NCBI GenBank assembly: GCA_019113645.1 | Contig: DXGZ01000066.1 | Coordinates: 1 to 61,912, forward strand | DNA from: Candidatus Mediterraneibacter vanvlietii | GTDB lineage: Bacteria > Bacillota > Clostridia > Lachnospirales > Lachnospiraceae | Reading direction: 5' to 3' | Length of the DNA stretch: 61,912 nucleotides | Made by a program: the position numbers and the translations under genes | Part shown: positions 25,434 through 34,198 of the stretch, piece after piece | How the letters are laid out: each line of letters opens with the position of its first letter | Position numbering within the stretch: the stretch's first letter is position 1 | The notes under the pieces: generated by a model | Told to the model about the DNA's origin: nothing | Databases searched by the model: none | What the model saw: only the letters and a program-made list of their open reading frames with translations

Positions 25434-26360
25434 ATGATTAACAAATTAGTGGAAAAGATTAAGAAGACAAACGCACCGATCGTTGTGGGACTGGATCCGA
25501 TGCTGAACTACATCCCGCAGCACATTCAGGACAAGGCATTTGCCGAGTACGGCGAGACACTGGAGGGTGCGGCTGAGGCGATCTGGCAGTTTAATAAGGA
25601 GATTGTGGATAAGACTTATGATCTGATTCCGGCGGTGAAACCGCAGATTGCCATGTATGAGCAGTTCGGCGTACCGGGAGTTGAGGCGTTTAAGAAGACA
25701 GTGGACTACTGTAAGTCAAAAGACCTTGTTGTGATCGGAGATATCAAGAGAGGCGATATCGGTTCCACATCAGCGGCATATGCAGTGGGACATCTCGGAA
25801 AAGTGAAAGTGGGAAGCAAAGAGTATGTTCCGTTTGACGAGGATTTCGCTACAGTGAATCCGTATCTTGGATCTGACGGTGTGAATCCGTTTATCAATGT
25901 GTGCAAAGAGGAGAAGAAAGGGATCTTCGTTCTTGTTAAGACATCCAACCCGTCCAGCGGAGAATTCCAGGACAGACTGATCGACGGACGTCCGCTGTAT
26001 GAGCTGGTCGGCGAGAAGGTAGCAGAGTGGGGAGCTGAGTGCATGGGTGACGAGTACAGCTATGTGGGAGCTGTGGTTGGCGCAACTTATCCGGAGATGG
26101 GAAAAGTCCTCCGGAAGATCATGCCGAAATCCTACATTCTTGTACCGGGCTACGGCGCGCAGGGAGGACAGGGAAAAGACCTTGTTCATTTCTTCAATGA
26201 AGACGGGCTTGGTGCGATCGTGAACTCATCCCGCGGAATTATTGCAGCATACAAGCAGGAAGCATACGCAAAGTTCGGACCGGAGAATTTCGGAGATGCG
26301 TCAAGAGCAGCGGTTGAGGCGATGATCGCGGATATCAGCAGTGCGCTGGAGTCTAAATAA
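25434..26360 (+). CDS. pyrF: Orotidine 5'-phosphate decarboxylase (long form)
   Basis: A 308-residue enzyme that makes UMP from OMP, the last step of de novo pyrimidine synthesis. The catalytic loop is GDIKRGDIG. The length and the NAPIVVGLDPML opening match the longer PyrF subfamily found in Clostridia. GGAGG precedes the ATG. It heads a pyrF-pyrK-pyrD operon. Confidence 0.95.
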   Translation: MINKLVEKIKKTNAPIVVGLDPMLNYIPQHIQDKAFAEYGETLEGAAEAIWQFNKEIVDKTYDLIPAVKPQIAMYEQFGVPGVEAFKKTVDYCKSKDLVVIGDIKRGDIGSTSAAYAVGHLGKVKVGSKEYVPFDEDFATVNPYLGSDGVNPFINVCKEEKKGIFVLVKTSNPSSGEFQDRLIDGRPLYELVGEKVAEWGAECMGDEYSYVGAVVGATYPEMGKVLRKIMPKSYILVPGYGAQGGQGKDLVHFFNEDGLGAIVNSSRGIIAAYKQEAYAKFGPENFGDASRAAVEAMIADISSALESK

Positions 26361-26383
26361 TAAGATCAGAATAATAAGATCAG
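26356..26383 (+). repeat. 14-base tandem duplication at the pyrF stop codon
   Basis: AATAATAAGATCAG occurs twice head-to-tail (26356-26369 and 26370-26383). The first copy contains the pyrF stop. It probably arose by slippage and separates pyrF from pyrK. Confidence 0.9.
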
Positions 26384-26398
26384 AGGGAAAGAAATCAT

Positions 26399-27181
26399 AT
26401 GACGAAGAAACGTGAAGATGCAGTTGTTCTCTCCCAGGAGAGCATCGCGAAGGATATTTACAGTATGTGGCTGAAGACAGAGGCGGCTTCGGAGGCGCGT
26501 CCGGGACAGTTTATCTCTATGTATACAAACGACGGGAGCAAGCTGCTTCCCAGACCGATCAGCATCTGTGAGATTAATAAAGAAGAAGGAAGCCTCCGGG
26601 TAGTGTACCGTGTGACAGGTGAGAATACGGGAACAGAGCAGTTCTCAAAGATGAAGTCCGGAGAGATTGTGCCAATCGTTGGACCGCTTGGAAACGGATT
26701 CCCTTATGAGAGAGCGGAAGGAAAGCGCGTATTCCTGATGGGCGGAGGAATCGGGGTTCCCCCGATCCTTGAGCTGGCGAAGCAGATGAACTGCGGGAAA
26801 AAGCAGATCGTGGTCGGATACCGGGATGCGGAGACATTTCTGAAAGAGGAGTTTGAGCAGAACGGGGAAGTCTATATCTCCACTGAGGATGGAAGCGTGG
26901 GAACAAAGGGCAATGTGATGGATGCGATCAGGGAAAACTCTCTTGAAGCGGATGTGATCTACGCATGCGGCCCAACGCCTATGCTCCGCGCGATTAAGAA
27001 CTATGCGGAAGAGAACGGGATCGAGTGCTGGATCTCCCTTGAGGAGCGTATGGCGTGCGGAATCGGCGCCTGCCTTGCCTGTGTCTGCCAGTCGAAGGAA
27101 AAGGATCATCACAGCAATGTGAATAATAAGAGGATCTGTAAGGACGGTCCGGTATTCCTGTCTACGGAGGTGGAGATCTGA
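26399..27181 (+). CDS. pyrK: Dihydroorotate dehydrogenase electron transfer subunit
   Basis: A 260-residue FAD and [2Fe-2S] subunit that passes electrons from dihydroorotate oxidation in PyrD to NAD+. Visible: the FAD-binding RPISICEI, the nucleotide region GGGIGVPPILELA, and the C-terminal cysteine cluster ERMACGIGACLACVC with a later Cys before KDGPVF for the iron-sulfur centre. The stop overlaps the pyrD start by one base (TGATG), as expected for a 1:1 complex. Confidence 0.95.
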   Translation: MTKKREDAVVLSQESIAKDIYSMWLKTEAASEARPGQFISMYTNDGSKLLPRPISICEINKEEGSLRVVYRVTGENTGTEQFSKMKSGEIVPIVGPLGNGFPYERAEGKRVFLMGGGIGVPPILELAKQMNCGKKQIVVGYRDAETFLKEEFEQNGEVYISTEDGSVGTKGNVMDAIRENSLEADVIYACGPTPMLRAIKNYAEENGIECWISLEERMACGIGACLACVCQSKEKDHHSNVNNKRICKDGPVFLSTEVEI

Positions 27182-28083
27182 TGAATATGAAGGTGAATAT
27201 TGCAGGTGTTGAGTGGAATAATCCGGTGACCGTGGCTTCCGGAACATTCGGGTCGGGAGCGGAATTTGCAGACTATGTGGATCTGAACCGGCTGGGAGCT
27301 GTCACAACAAAGGGTGTGGCAAATGTCCCGTGGACCGGGAATCCTACCCCGAGAGTGGCTGAGACGTACGGCGGCATGATGAATGCAGTGGGGCTTCAGA
27401 ACCCGGGGATCGACGTGTTCTGCGAGAGGGATATTCCTTTCCTTAGAAAATATGACACGAAGATTATTGTGAACGTGTGCGGAAGATCCGAGCAGGACTA
27501 CTGCGAGGTGGTGGAGCGTCTGGCGGATGAAGACGTGGACATGCTGGAGATCAACATCTCCTGCCCGAATGTAAAAGAGGGCGGAATCGCTTTTGGCCAG
27601 AATCCGAAAGCGGCGGAAGAGATCACAAAGGCAGTGAAGAGATACGCGAAGCAGCCGGTGATCATGAAGCTGAGCCCGAATGTGACGAGCATCGCGGAGA
27701 TGGCAAAGGCAGTGGAAGCCGGCGGAGCGGACGCGGTTTCTCTCATTAATACGATTACGGGAATGAAGATTGATATCAACAGAAAATCATTTGTATTGGC
27801 GAATAAGACCGGCGGAGTGTCCGGCCCGGCGATCCACCCGATCGCGGTGCGCATGGTGTACGAGGCGGCAAACGCTGTGAAGCTTCCGATCATCGGAATG
27901 GGAGGAATCATAACGGCAGAGGACGCGATTGAGATGATCCTTGCGGGAGCGAGCGCGGTTTCTGTCGGCACGGCGAATTTCCACAATCCTTCTGTTACCA
28001 TGGAGATTGTGGACGGAATTGAGGCGTATATGAAAGCCCAGGGATTTGATACGGTTGCCGATATGGTGGGAATTGTAAAATAG
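27181..28083 (+). CDS. pyrD: Dihydroorotate dehydrogenase type 1B, catalytic subunit
   Basis: A 300-residue FMN enzyme that oxidises dihydroorotate to orotate. Characteristic segments are VASGTFGSG, NVCGRSEQDY, EINISCPNV with the active-site Cys loop, and IIGMGGI for the FMN phosphate. It pairs with PyrK encoded immediately upstream. A terminator follows. Confidence 0.95.
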   Translation: MNMKVNIAGVEWNNPVTVASGTFGSGAEFADYVDLNRLGAVTTKGVANVPWTGNPTPRVAETYGGMMNAVGLQNPGIDVFCERDIPFLRKYDTKIIVNVCGRSEQDYCEVVERLADEDVDMLEINISCPNVKEGGIAFGQNPKAAEEITKAVKRYAKQPVIMKLSPNVTSIAEMAKAVEAGGADAVSLINTITGMKIDINRKSFVLANKTGGVSGPAIHPIAVRMVYEAANAVKLPIIGMGGIITAEDAIEMILAGASAVSVGTANFHNPSVTMEIVDGIEAYMKAQGFDTVADMVGIVK

Positions 28084-28093
28084 AAGATGAAGC

Positions 28094-28136
28094 AGAGACA
28101 GTACGGCGGGGAAACCTGTAGTGCTGTCTCTTTTTT
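28094..28136 (+). terminator. Terminator of pyrFKD
   Basis: AGAGACAG pairs with CTGTCTCT across a 22-base loop that itself can partly pair, followed by TTTTTT. Confidence 0.85.
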
Positions 28137-28317
28137 AGAAAGCTGTTCTGAAAAAATCCGCGGATTCCTTCCTGGATTTTACAAAAACAAAACATAGATT
28201 AAACCTGGTTTTGAAGAACTGTCTGCCCCTTTTTGTTACAGTAAAATCAGTGCCGGCTGATCAGCAGGTCGGCATCGGCAAAATTTCAGCAAATTTCTTC
28301 AGCGAAAGGGGAAAAGT

Positions 28318-31300
28318 ATGAACAGACAGAGAAAGTGGAAGAAAGTTCTTGCAGGTGTATCTGTGTTCGCTCTGACCGCGGCTATGGTGCCGTCGGGAAT
28401 GATGACGGTGTCAGCAGCAGAGATGCAGGAAACAGGCGGAACGCCTTACACGGCGGAAGGTGTTTACGATGTGAACGCGCCACATGTTATTATAAATCAG
28501 GTTTACGGCGGAAGCGATGACGGGGCGGCAAGCCACAGCTTTATTGAACTTTACAATCAGTCTACAGAGAGTGTGGATCTGACCGGATGGAGGATCGCCT
28601 ACCGTTCAAGTGCCGATGGTGACAACAGTGAATCGTGGGAATATCTGGATCTTGCGGGAAGTATTGAAGGGAATGGATATTATCTGATCCGCTGCGGCGC
28701 TGCGAATGGAACCGATTATGAGGTGCCGGCAGGCGATCAGGACTGGGAGATTCAGCTTCACAATAAAGGTGTGTCGGTTGTTCTTTTAAGTGATCAGACA
28801 GAGCTGGATGAGGCGTTTGCCGGAGCAGTGACAGATGAAAACCGCCCTGAAGGCTATGTAGACCTGCTGGCAGTGCAGGGAAACGATGCTGAAGATGAGC
28901 AGATGCCGCCGGTCTATGAGACAGCGGTGAATGCAGATCAGTCGAAGAAAAAGTCGGTGCGGAGAGACAACTTCCAGGATACAGATAACAATGCGGAAGA
29001 TTCATCTGTAGTGGACTATTCGGAGGAGGTTCCGGAAGAAGAAGGACCACACAGTTCCTCTATGAATGAAAGCGGAGAACCAGGTACGGATCAGCCCGGA
29101 ACAGGCGAAGAAGGAGGAGAAGGTACAGGTGACCAGCCGGGAACCGGAGGAGAAACAGGCGATACGCCTGCGCAGACTTACCGGGGAGAAGGCTTTGAGG
29201 CATCAGCCGCAGTGCAGCTGACCCGGACAGGAGATGTTTCTCTGGGAAGCGCAAATGCGGACGGCGGTGTGGCGGAGATCGTATCCTACAATTCCGATAA
29301 CGGAAAAGCTTATGTGGTAAACGGGCAGCAGGGAATTCTCAATGTGCTGAACGTGGGTGAAGACGGAAGTCTGACTACCGAGAGCACCATTCAGGTACAG
29401 AACCTGATCGATGGATTTGCATATGGTGATATGACAAGCGTTGCTGTGGATACGGTAAACGACCATGTGCTTATCGCGCTGCAGGCGGCAGACTATGCGG
29501 CGGCAGGACGCATCGCAGTTCTTGATTATGACGGCAATCTTGTGACAAGCTATGAGGCCGGAGTTCAGCCGGATATGATTACGGTGAGCAGTGATGGCAA
29601 ATGGATCCTGACTGCGAACGAAGGCGAGCCGAGAAACGGATATGAAAACGGCGCGGTTGATCCGGCGGGCAGTGTGACACTGGTGAACACGGAGACAGAG
29701 GAAGCCAAGACGGTCGGATTTGAGGGATTTGATTCTTCGGAGCTTGTACAGCAGGGCGTTCTCTTTAACAGAGTGAACGGACAGATCCTGAGCGCGGCGA
29801 CAGACCTGGAGCCGGAATACATTGCCGTTGATCCGGATGGCACAAAAGCATACGTGGCTCTTCAGGAGGCGAATGCTGTTGCGACACTGGATCTTACGGC
29901 AGGAGAGTTTACATCGATTACAAGCCTCGGACTTCAGGATTACAGCCAGGAGGCAAACAGTGTTGACCTGGTGGAAGACGGCGGCTATGCTGCATCCACT
30001 TACCCGAATACATACGGCGTGCGCATGCCGGATGGAATCAGCGCGTTTGAGGTAGGCGGGACAACCTATATCGCAACCGCAAATGAGGGCGATGCGAGAG
30101 AGTGGGGCGACTTCTCAAATGAAGCAAAAGAGAATATTGCGGATGCGAACGGTGTTGTGGCGGAAGATGTGAGAGTGCTTGATCCGTCCCTTACAGCAGG
30201 TCTGGAAGAGGGAAAGAACTATCTTTTTGGAAGCCGTTCGTTCACGATCTATAACGCAGATACAATGGAACTTGTCTATGACAGCGCAAACAGCTTTGAG
30301 AGCAGAACAGCGTCTTATCTGCCGGCATGGTTCAACAGTTCCAATGATGATATCGAGATTGACAGCCGCAGCGCGAAGAAAGGCGTTGAGCCGGAGGCTG
30401 TGACAGTGCAGCAGGTGGGAGACCGCACGTTTGCTTTCATCGGACTGGAGCGCATCGGCGGCGTGATGGTTTATGATGTGACGGATCCGGCGGCAGCGAC
30501 CTATGTAAACTATGTCAATACAAGAGATTTCTCCGGCGAGATCACAGGAGACGTAGCTCCGGAGGGGCTTGCGTTCATTCCGGCGGATGAGTCCGCGTCA
30601 GGAAGCCCGATCCTGCTGGCAGCATGTGAAGTATCCGGTACGGTTGCGGCTTACACGCTGAGCGGCAGCGCGGTTGTGCCGGGAGGCGGTTCTGACAGTG
30701 ACGCGGCAGGAGCAGTGGTTCTGTACACCAATGACGTGCACTGCGCGACAGACGGATATTCCTATCTGGCAGCGTACAAGGCGCAGCTTGAGGCGGACGG
30801 ATACGATGTAATCACAGTGGATATCGGAGACGCGATCCAGGGAGAAGCGATCGGTTCGACTTCAGAGGGCGCGGCGATCGTGGATATCATGAACACAGTG
30901 GGATATGATTTCGGCGTGCCGGGAAACCACGAATTTGATTACGGACTGGAGCGCTTCCTTGAGATTGCGACAGGAGATGACGCAGAAGCACAGTATGAAT
31001 ATTTAAGCAGCAACTTCATTGATCTTCAGACAGGCGAGACAGTGGTGACGCCTTATGAGATCGTGGAGATGAACGGTGAGGACGTTGCATTTGTCGGAAT
31101 CAGCACACCTGAGACCTACACGAAATCCACTCCGACTTATTTCCAGGATGAGGAAGGCAATTTCATTTACACCTTCTCAGAAGATACCTTCTACGATACG
31201 ATTCAGGACACGGTTGACGAAGCAATTGCAGCGGGCGCTGACCGGGTGATCGCTCTTGGACATCTCGGAATCGAGGGAACGACAGAAGGATGGAAATCCA

Positions 31301-32547
31301 CGGATGTGATCGCGAACACAAACGGAATCGATGCGTTTATCGATGCGCATTCTCACGAGACGATCGCGGAGAGTGAATGCGCGAACAAAGACGGCGAGAT
31401 GGTTCCGCTTACTTCTACGGGAACGAAGTTCGCAAACTTTGGAAAAATGACGCTGAATGAAGACGGCACGTATACAACAGAGCTGATTACACCTTCTGAT
31501 GTGGATATCGATAGTTCGGACGCAGCGGCAGCAGCATACCAGACAGTTCAGGATAAAGTGGACGGCTACAATGAAGAGCTTGCTTATCTGAATGAAAAAC
31601 TGGGAACATCTGAGGTCGAGCTTACAATCAATGACGCGGACGGTGTGAGAAGGATAAGAAACGGCGAGACAAACATGGGAGACTTTGTGGCAGACGCATA
31701 CCGTGTTATGACAGGTGCGGATATTGCCCTTGTAAACGGCGGCGGAATCCGTGATTCTATCGCAGCAGGCGATGTGACAAGAAAGGATCTGATGGATGTC
31801 AATCCGTGGAATAATGAGATGTGCGTGATCCGGGCGACCGGACAGCAGATCCTGGATGCGCTTGAGCACGGCGCGCGGATGAACCCGGAAGAGAGCGGCG
31901 GATTCCTTCAGGTATCCGGACTGACTTATGAGATACACAACTATCTTGAGAGCCCGGTGACTACAGACAGCATGGGACTCTTCCAGGGAATCGATGAGAC
32001 GAAAGAGAGAAGAGTGCAGAATGTCATGATCGGCGGAGAAGCGATTGATCCGGAAGCAACTTACACTGTAGCGGGAAGCTACTATACGCTTCAGGAGCAG
32101 GGCGACGGATACACGATGTTCGAAGGAGCGGAGATCGTTGCTCGTGATGAGCTTCCGGTAGATTCCGAGATGCTGATCAACTATTTCACAGAAGAACTGG
32201 GCGGAAATGTAACAGCGGAGCAGTACGGAAATCCGCTTGGCGACGGCAGAATCACGATTCTGACAGAAGAGGCGCAGGAGCCGACTGATCCGGATGTCCC
32301 GACAGACCCGGAGAATCCGGCAGATCCGGAAAAACCGTCCACAGAGAATCCGTCTGATCAGAATGGAAACAATAATCAGAACGGAACAGGCAGCAATAAT
32401 AATTCCGGAAGAGGAAACTCTTCAGGAAGCACGGTGCAGACCGGAGATGAGAGCAATATCTACGGACTGATCGCAGTGATGGCAGCAGCGGTTGTGGCAG
32501 CAGGCGGTACATGCATTTACGTGATCAGACGGAGAAGAATGCAGTAA
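28318..32547 (+). CDS. Large surface protein: lamin-tail, choice-of-anchor I and 5'-nucleotidase domains
   Basis: A 1409-residue exported protein. A signal peptide ends near VSAAE. A lamin-tail domain follows (about 50-190: IINQVYGGS, FIELYNQS, DLTGW), then a Gly/Pro linker (about 240-285). A propeller-like choice-of-anchor I domain covers about 290-780. A calcineurin-type 5'-nucleotidase begins at about residue 800: TNDVHC, DIGD, GNHEFDYG, then NGGGIRDS in its C-terminal domain. The tail has a Pro/Asp linker, a degenerate LPxTG-like VQTGDE (1373 onward), a membrane segment and RRRRMQ, which suggests sortase attachment. It probably releases nucleosides from extracellular nucleotides. Its place between pyrD and pyrE fits pyrimidine salvage, but that link is inferred. 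Confidence 0.88.
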   Translation: MNRQRKWKKVLAGVSVFALTAAMVPSGMMTVSAAEMQETGGTPYTAEGVYDVNAPHVIINQVYGGSDDGAASHSFIELYNQSTESVDLTGWRIAYRSSADGDNSESWEYLDLAGSIEGNGYYLIRCGAANGTDYEVPAGDQDWEIQLHNKGVSVVLLSDQTELDEAFAGAVTDENRPEGYVDLLAVQGNDAEDEQMPPVYETAVNADQSKKKSVRRDNFQDTDNNAEDSSVVDYSEEVPEEEGPHSSSMNESGEPGTDQPGTGEEGGEGTGDQPGTGGETGDTPAQTYRGEGFEASAAVQLTRTGDVSLGSANADGGVAEIVSYNSDNGKAYVVNGQQGILNVLNVGEDGSLTTESTIQVQNLIDGFAYGDMTSVAVDTVNDHVLIALQAADYAAAGRIAVLDYDGNLVTSYEAGVQPDMITVSSDGKWILTANEGEPRNGYENGAVDPAGSVTLVNTETEEAKTVGFEGFDSSELVQQGVLFNRVNGQILSAATDLEPEYIAVDPDGTKAYVALQEANAVATLDLTAGEFTSITSLGLQDYSQEANSVDLVEDGGYAASTYPNTYGVRMPDGISAFEVGGTTYIATANEGDAREWGDFSNEAKENIADANGVVAEDVRVLDPSLTAGLEEGKNYLFGSRSFTIYNADTMELVYDSANSFESRTASYLPAWFNSSNDDIEIDSRSAKKGVEPEAVTVQQVGDRTFAFIGLERIGGVMVYDVTDPAAATYVNYVNTRDFSGEITGDVAPEGLAFIPADESASGSPILLAACEVSGTVAAYTLSGSAVVPGGGSDSDAAGAVVLYTNDVHCATDGYSYLAAYKAQLEADGYDVITVDIGDAIQGEAIGSTSEGAAIVDIMNTVGYDFGVPGNHEFDYGLERFLEIATGDDAEAQYEYLSSNFIDLQTGETVVTPYEIVEMNGEDVAFVGISTPETYTKSTPTYFQDEEGNFIYTFSEDTFYDTIQDTVDEAIAAGADRVIALGHLGIEGTTEGWKSTDVIANTNGIDAFIDAHSHETIAESECANKDGEMVPLTSTGTKFANFGKMTLNEDGTYTTELITPSDVDIDSSDAAAAAYQTVQDKVDGYNEELAYLNEKLGTSEVELTINDADGVRRIRNGETNMGDFVADAYRVMTGADIALVNGGGIRDSIAAGDVTRKDLMDVNPWNNEMCVIRATGQQILDALEHGARMNPEESGGFLQVSGLTYEIHNYLESPVTTDSMGLFQGIDETKERRVQNVMIGGEAIDPEATYTVAGSYYTLQEQGDGYTMFEGAEIVARDELPVDSEMLINYFTEELGGNVTAEQYGNPLGDGRITILTEEAQEPTDPDVPTDPENPADPEKPSTENPSDQNGNNNQNGTGSNNNSGRGNSSGSTVQTGDESNIYGLIAVMAAAVVAAGGTCIYVIRRRRMQ

Positions 32548-32576
32548 GACAGGAAACTGAATATTTGTGAAATCAG

Positions 32577-32626
32577 GACAGGCGGAATCGCGGGATCGGG
32601 AAACCGGTACAGCGGTTCCGCCTGTC
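32577..32626 (+). terminator. Hairpin after the surface nucleotidase gene
   Basis: GACAGGCGGAA (32577-32587) pairs perfectly with TTCCGCCTGTC (32616-32626). The T-run is poor (GTCTTATCT), so termination efficiency is uncertain. Confidence 0.6.
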
Positions 32627-32675
32627 GTCTTATCTGGACTCGTGCAGTCCGTGTGGCTGAATTTAAGCGTATTAG

Positions 32676-32704
32676 TTGACATCTGAAAAGGCGTTTGCTA
32701 GAAT
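32676..32704 (+). promoter_or_regulatory. Promoter of the antisense (antitoxin) RNA
   Basis: TTGACA (32676-32681), a 17-base spacer and TAGAAT (32699-32704). It is a strong promoter with no open frame downstream. Confidence 0.8.
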
Positions 32705-32710
32705 GAAATT

Positions 32711-32806
32711 AGAAAAAGACACTACTCGATGGACGGTCAGTCCAGGTTTATATGGTTACAAAAAAGCAACCGCATTCCTTTGGCAGAGGGGCGGTTACTT
32801 TTTTGT
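32711..32806 (+). ncRNA. Candidate type I antitoxin RNA
   Basis: A short untranslated RNA is predicted from the promoter at 32676 to the shared terminator. It is antisense to the 3' end of the toxin mRNA. It carries GGTCAGTCC (32735-32743), which is a direct repeat of GGTTCAGTCC at 32943-32952 in the toxin leader. Because the two RNAs are read in opposite directions, these segments are complementary. Its 5' end also shares AGACACTACTCGA with the toxin mRNA 5' end. The ends are estimates. Confidence 0.65.
32760..32804. terminator. Shared bidirectional terminator of toxin and antitoxin RNAs
   Basis: AAAAAGCAACCGC pairs with GCGGTTACTTTTT with one mismatch. It gives a U-run in both directions. 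Confidence 0.8.
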
Positions 32807-32887
32807 GTGATTGATGTATGCTAATAAAATCGTCACAACAATACTTAGTATCATTAGTACGAGGGAGAGCATTTCAAAATCACTCAT
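32795..32887 (-). CDS. Holin-like type I toxin peptide
   Basis: A 30-residue peptide, MSDFEMLSLVLMILSIV continuing to the charged end NHTKK. It is one membrane helix with a short acidic N-terminus and basic tail, as in the 'putative holin-like toxin' and Fst/TxpA group. GGAAAGGAGG lies 8 bases upstream of the ATG. The leader RNA (about 32888-32995) can fold into several hairpins, including CAGAGGG/CCCTCTG with an ACTGAA-type loop and TACATAG/CTATGTA next to the ribosome binding site. Ectopic expression would be expected to damage the membrane; that is inference from the family. Confidence 0.78.
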   Translation of the reverse strand: MSDFEMLSLVLMILSIVVTILLAYINHTKK

Positions 32888-33001
32888 CAGTTTGCCCTCC
32901 TTTCCAAGATTTCCTACATAGAGGATTTCTATGTAATCAGAGGGTTCAGTCCCTCTGTTGAAGGACTAACCGCCTACCGCTTTCGAGTAGTGTCTTGATT
33001 T

Positions 33002-33030
33002 ATTCTATCAAACAGGCTGTCTGGTGGCAA
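33002..33030 (-). promoter_or_regulatory. Promoter of the toxin mRNA
   Basis: On the minus strand TTGCCA and TAGAAT are exactly 17 bases apart. The predicted start is near 32995, at the first base of AGACACTACTCGA. Confidence 0.75.
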
Positions 33031-33127
33031 GATGTTCTTTTTAAGGAATGGTGAGCTGGAGGAAATATTGCCCGTGTTACTTGTAATATGGTGTATCTTT
33101 TGATCTGTAACTGAGAGCGTTCCTTGA

Positions 33128-33156
33128 TTGAAATAAATGTGAAACTATGGTAAAAT
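33128..33156 (+). promoter_or_regulatory. Promoter of pyrE
   Basis: TTGAAA (33128-33133), 17 bases, TAAAAT (33151-33156). The start near 33163 leaves a 58-base leader with AGGAGG before the pyrE ATG. No pyrimidine attenuator was recognised. Confidence 0.7.
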
Positions 33157-33220
33157 TGAGAAGATTTAAAGGACAAAAAGAAGGGCTCTAATAAGTCTGC
33201 AAATACAGGAGGATTCAGAT

Positions 33221-33901
33221 ATGGAAGCATACAAGAAGGAATTTATTGAATTTATGGTAGACAGCGATGTGCTGAAATTCGGAGATTTTACATTAAAGAG
33301 CGGAAGAAAGTCTCCGTTTTTCATGAATGCGGGCGCTTATGTGACAGGTTCTCAGTTAAAGAAGCTGGGTGAGTACTATGCGAAAGCGATCCACAGCACA
33401 TACGGGGATGATTTTGATGTTTTATTCGGACCTGCATACAAGGGAATTCCGCTTGGCGTTGTGACTGCTATTGCGTACAGTGAGCTTTACGGAAAAGAAG
33501 TACGTTACTGTTCCGACCGCAAGGAAGAGAAGGATCACGGTGCTGATAAGGGAAGTTTCCTGGGAAGCAAACTGAAGGATGGCGACCGTGTGATCATGAT
33601 TGAGGACGTGACCACATCCGGAAAGTCCATGGAAGAAACGGTTCCGAAGGTAAGAGGAGCCGCTGACGTGACGATCGTGGGACTGATGGTATCCCTGAAC
33701 CGTATGGAAGTCGGCAAGGGCGGAGAAAAATGCGCTCTGGATGAGATTAAAGATCTGTACGGATTCGACACAGCGGCGATTGTTTCCATGGAAGAAGTTG
33801 TCGAGTGCCTGTATAACAAGCCTTATAATGGAAAAGTTGTCATTGATGATACATTAAAGGCAGCGATCGATACATACTATGAAACATATGGTGTAAAATA
33901 A
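33221..33901 (+). CDS. pyrE: Orotate phosphoribosyltransferase
   Basis: A 226-residue enzyme that joins orotate and PRPP to give OMP. The PRPP-binding motif is VIMIEDVTTSGKS. FTLKSGRKSPFFMNAG at the N-terminus and the catalytic-loop region CSDRKEEKDHG are also present. It is separated from pyrFKD by the surface nucleotidase and the toxin locus and has its own promoter. A small membrane protein gene follows after 14 bases. Confidence 0.95.
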   Translation: MEAYKKEFIEFMVDSDVLKFGDFTLKSGRKSPFFMNAGAYVTGSQLKKLGEYYAKAIHSTYGDDFDVLFGPAYKGIPLGVVTAIAYSELYGKEVRYCSDRKEEKDHGADKGSFLGSKLKDGDRVIMIEDVTTSGKSMEETVPKVRGAADVTIVGLMVSLNRMEVGKGGEKCALDEIKDLYGFDTAAIVSMEEVVECLYNKPYNGKVVIDDTLKAAIDTYYETYGVK

Positions 33902-33915
33902 GGAGGCTCATATCT

Positions 33916-34065
33916 ATGGAGAAGGCATATCTTACAATGAAGTACAGCGGTGCGGGAAATATTGCGGTCGGTATTATTGTCCTGGTGGTTGGAATCACAG
34001 TGGGAATCCTTTCCATTGTGAGCGGAGCAAAGCTGCTGAAGCATAAAAGAGAGATTACATTTTAA
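33916..34065 (+). CDS. Small single-span membrane protein
   Basis: A 49-residue protein beginning MEKAYLTMKYSG, with one long hydrophobic helix and a basic end KLLKHKREITF. AGGAGG sits 10 bases upstream of the ATG at 33916, and the gene starts 14 bases after pyrE, so it is probably expressed with it. I do not recognise a family. Confidence 0.65.
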   Translation: MEKAYLTMKYSGAGNIAVGIIVLVVGITVGILSIVSGAKLLKHKREITF

Positions 34066-34089
34066 CTGTGAAGAAAATAAGTACAGGGA

Positions 34090-34121
34090 GGGACAGACCG
34101 GAACAGGGTCAGTCCCTTTTT
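34090..34121 (+). terminator. Terminator after pyrE and the small protein gene
   Basis: GGGACAGACC pairs with GGTCAGTCCC (one A/A mismatch), followed by TTTTT. Confidence 0.85.
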
Positions 34122-34198
34122 GGCAGTGAGTGATTGCGGCCGGCTGTGGGAAGCTGCAGACTGGTCCATTTGGGGAAACCATAGAAGGGGTATGTTCT

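Noticed and set aside
31177-31938. 253-residue minus-strand frame
   Set aside because: Antisense to the 5'-nucleotidase C-terminal domain; Cys/His/Ile-rich composition without motifs.
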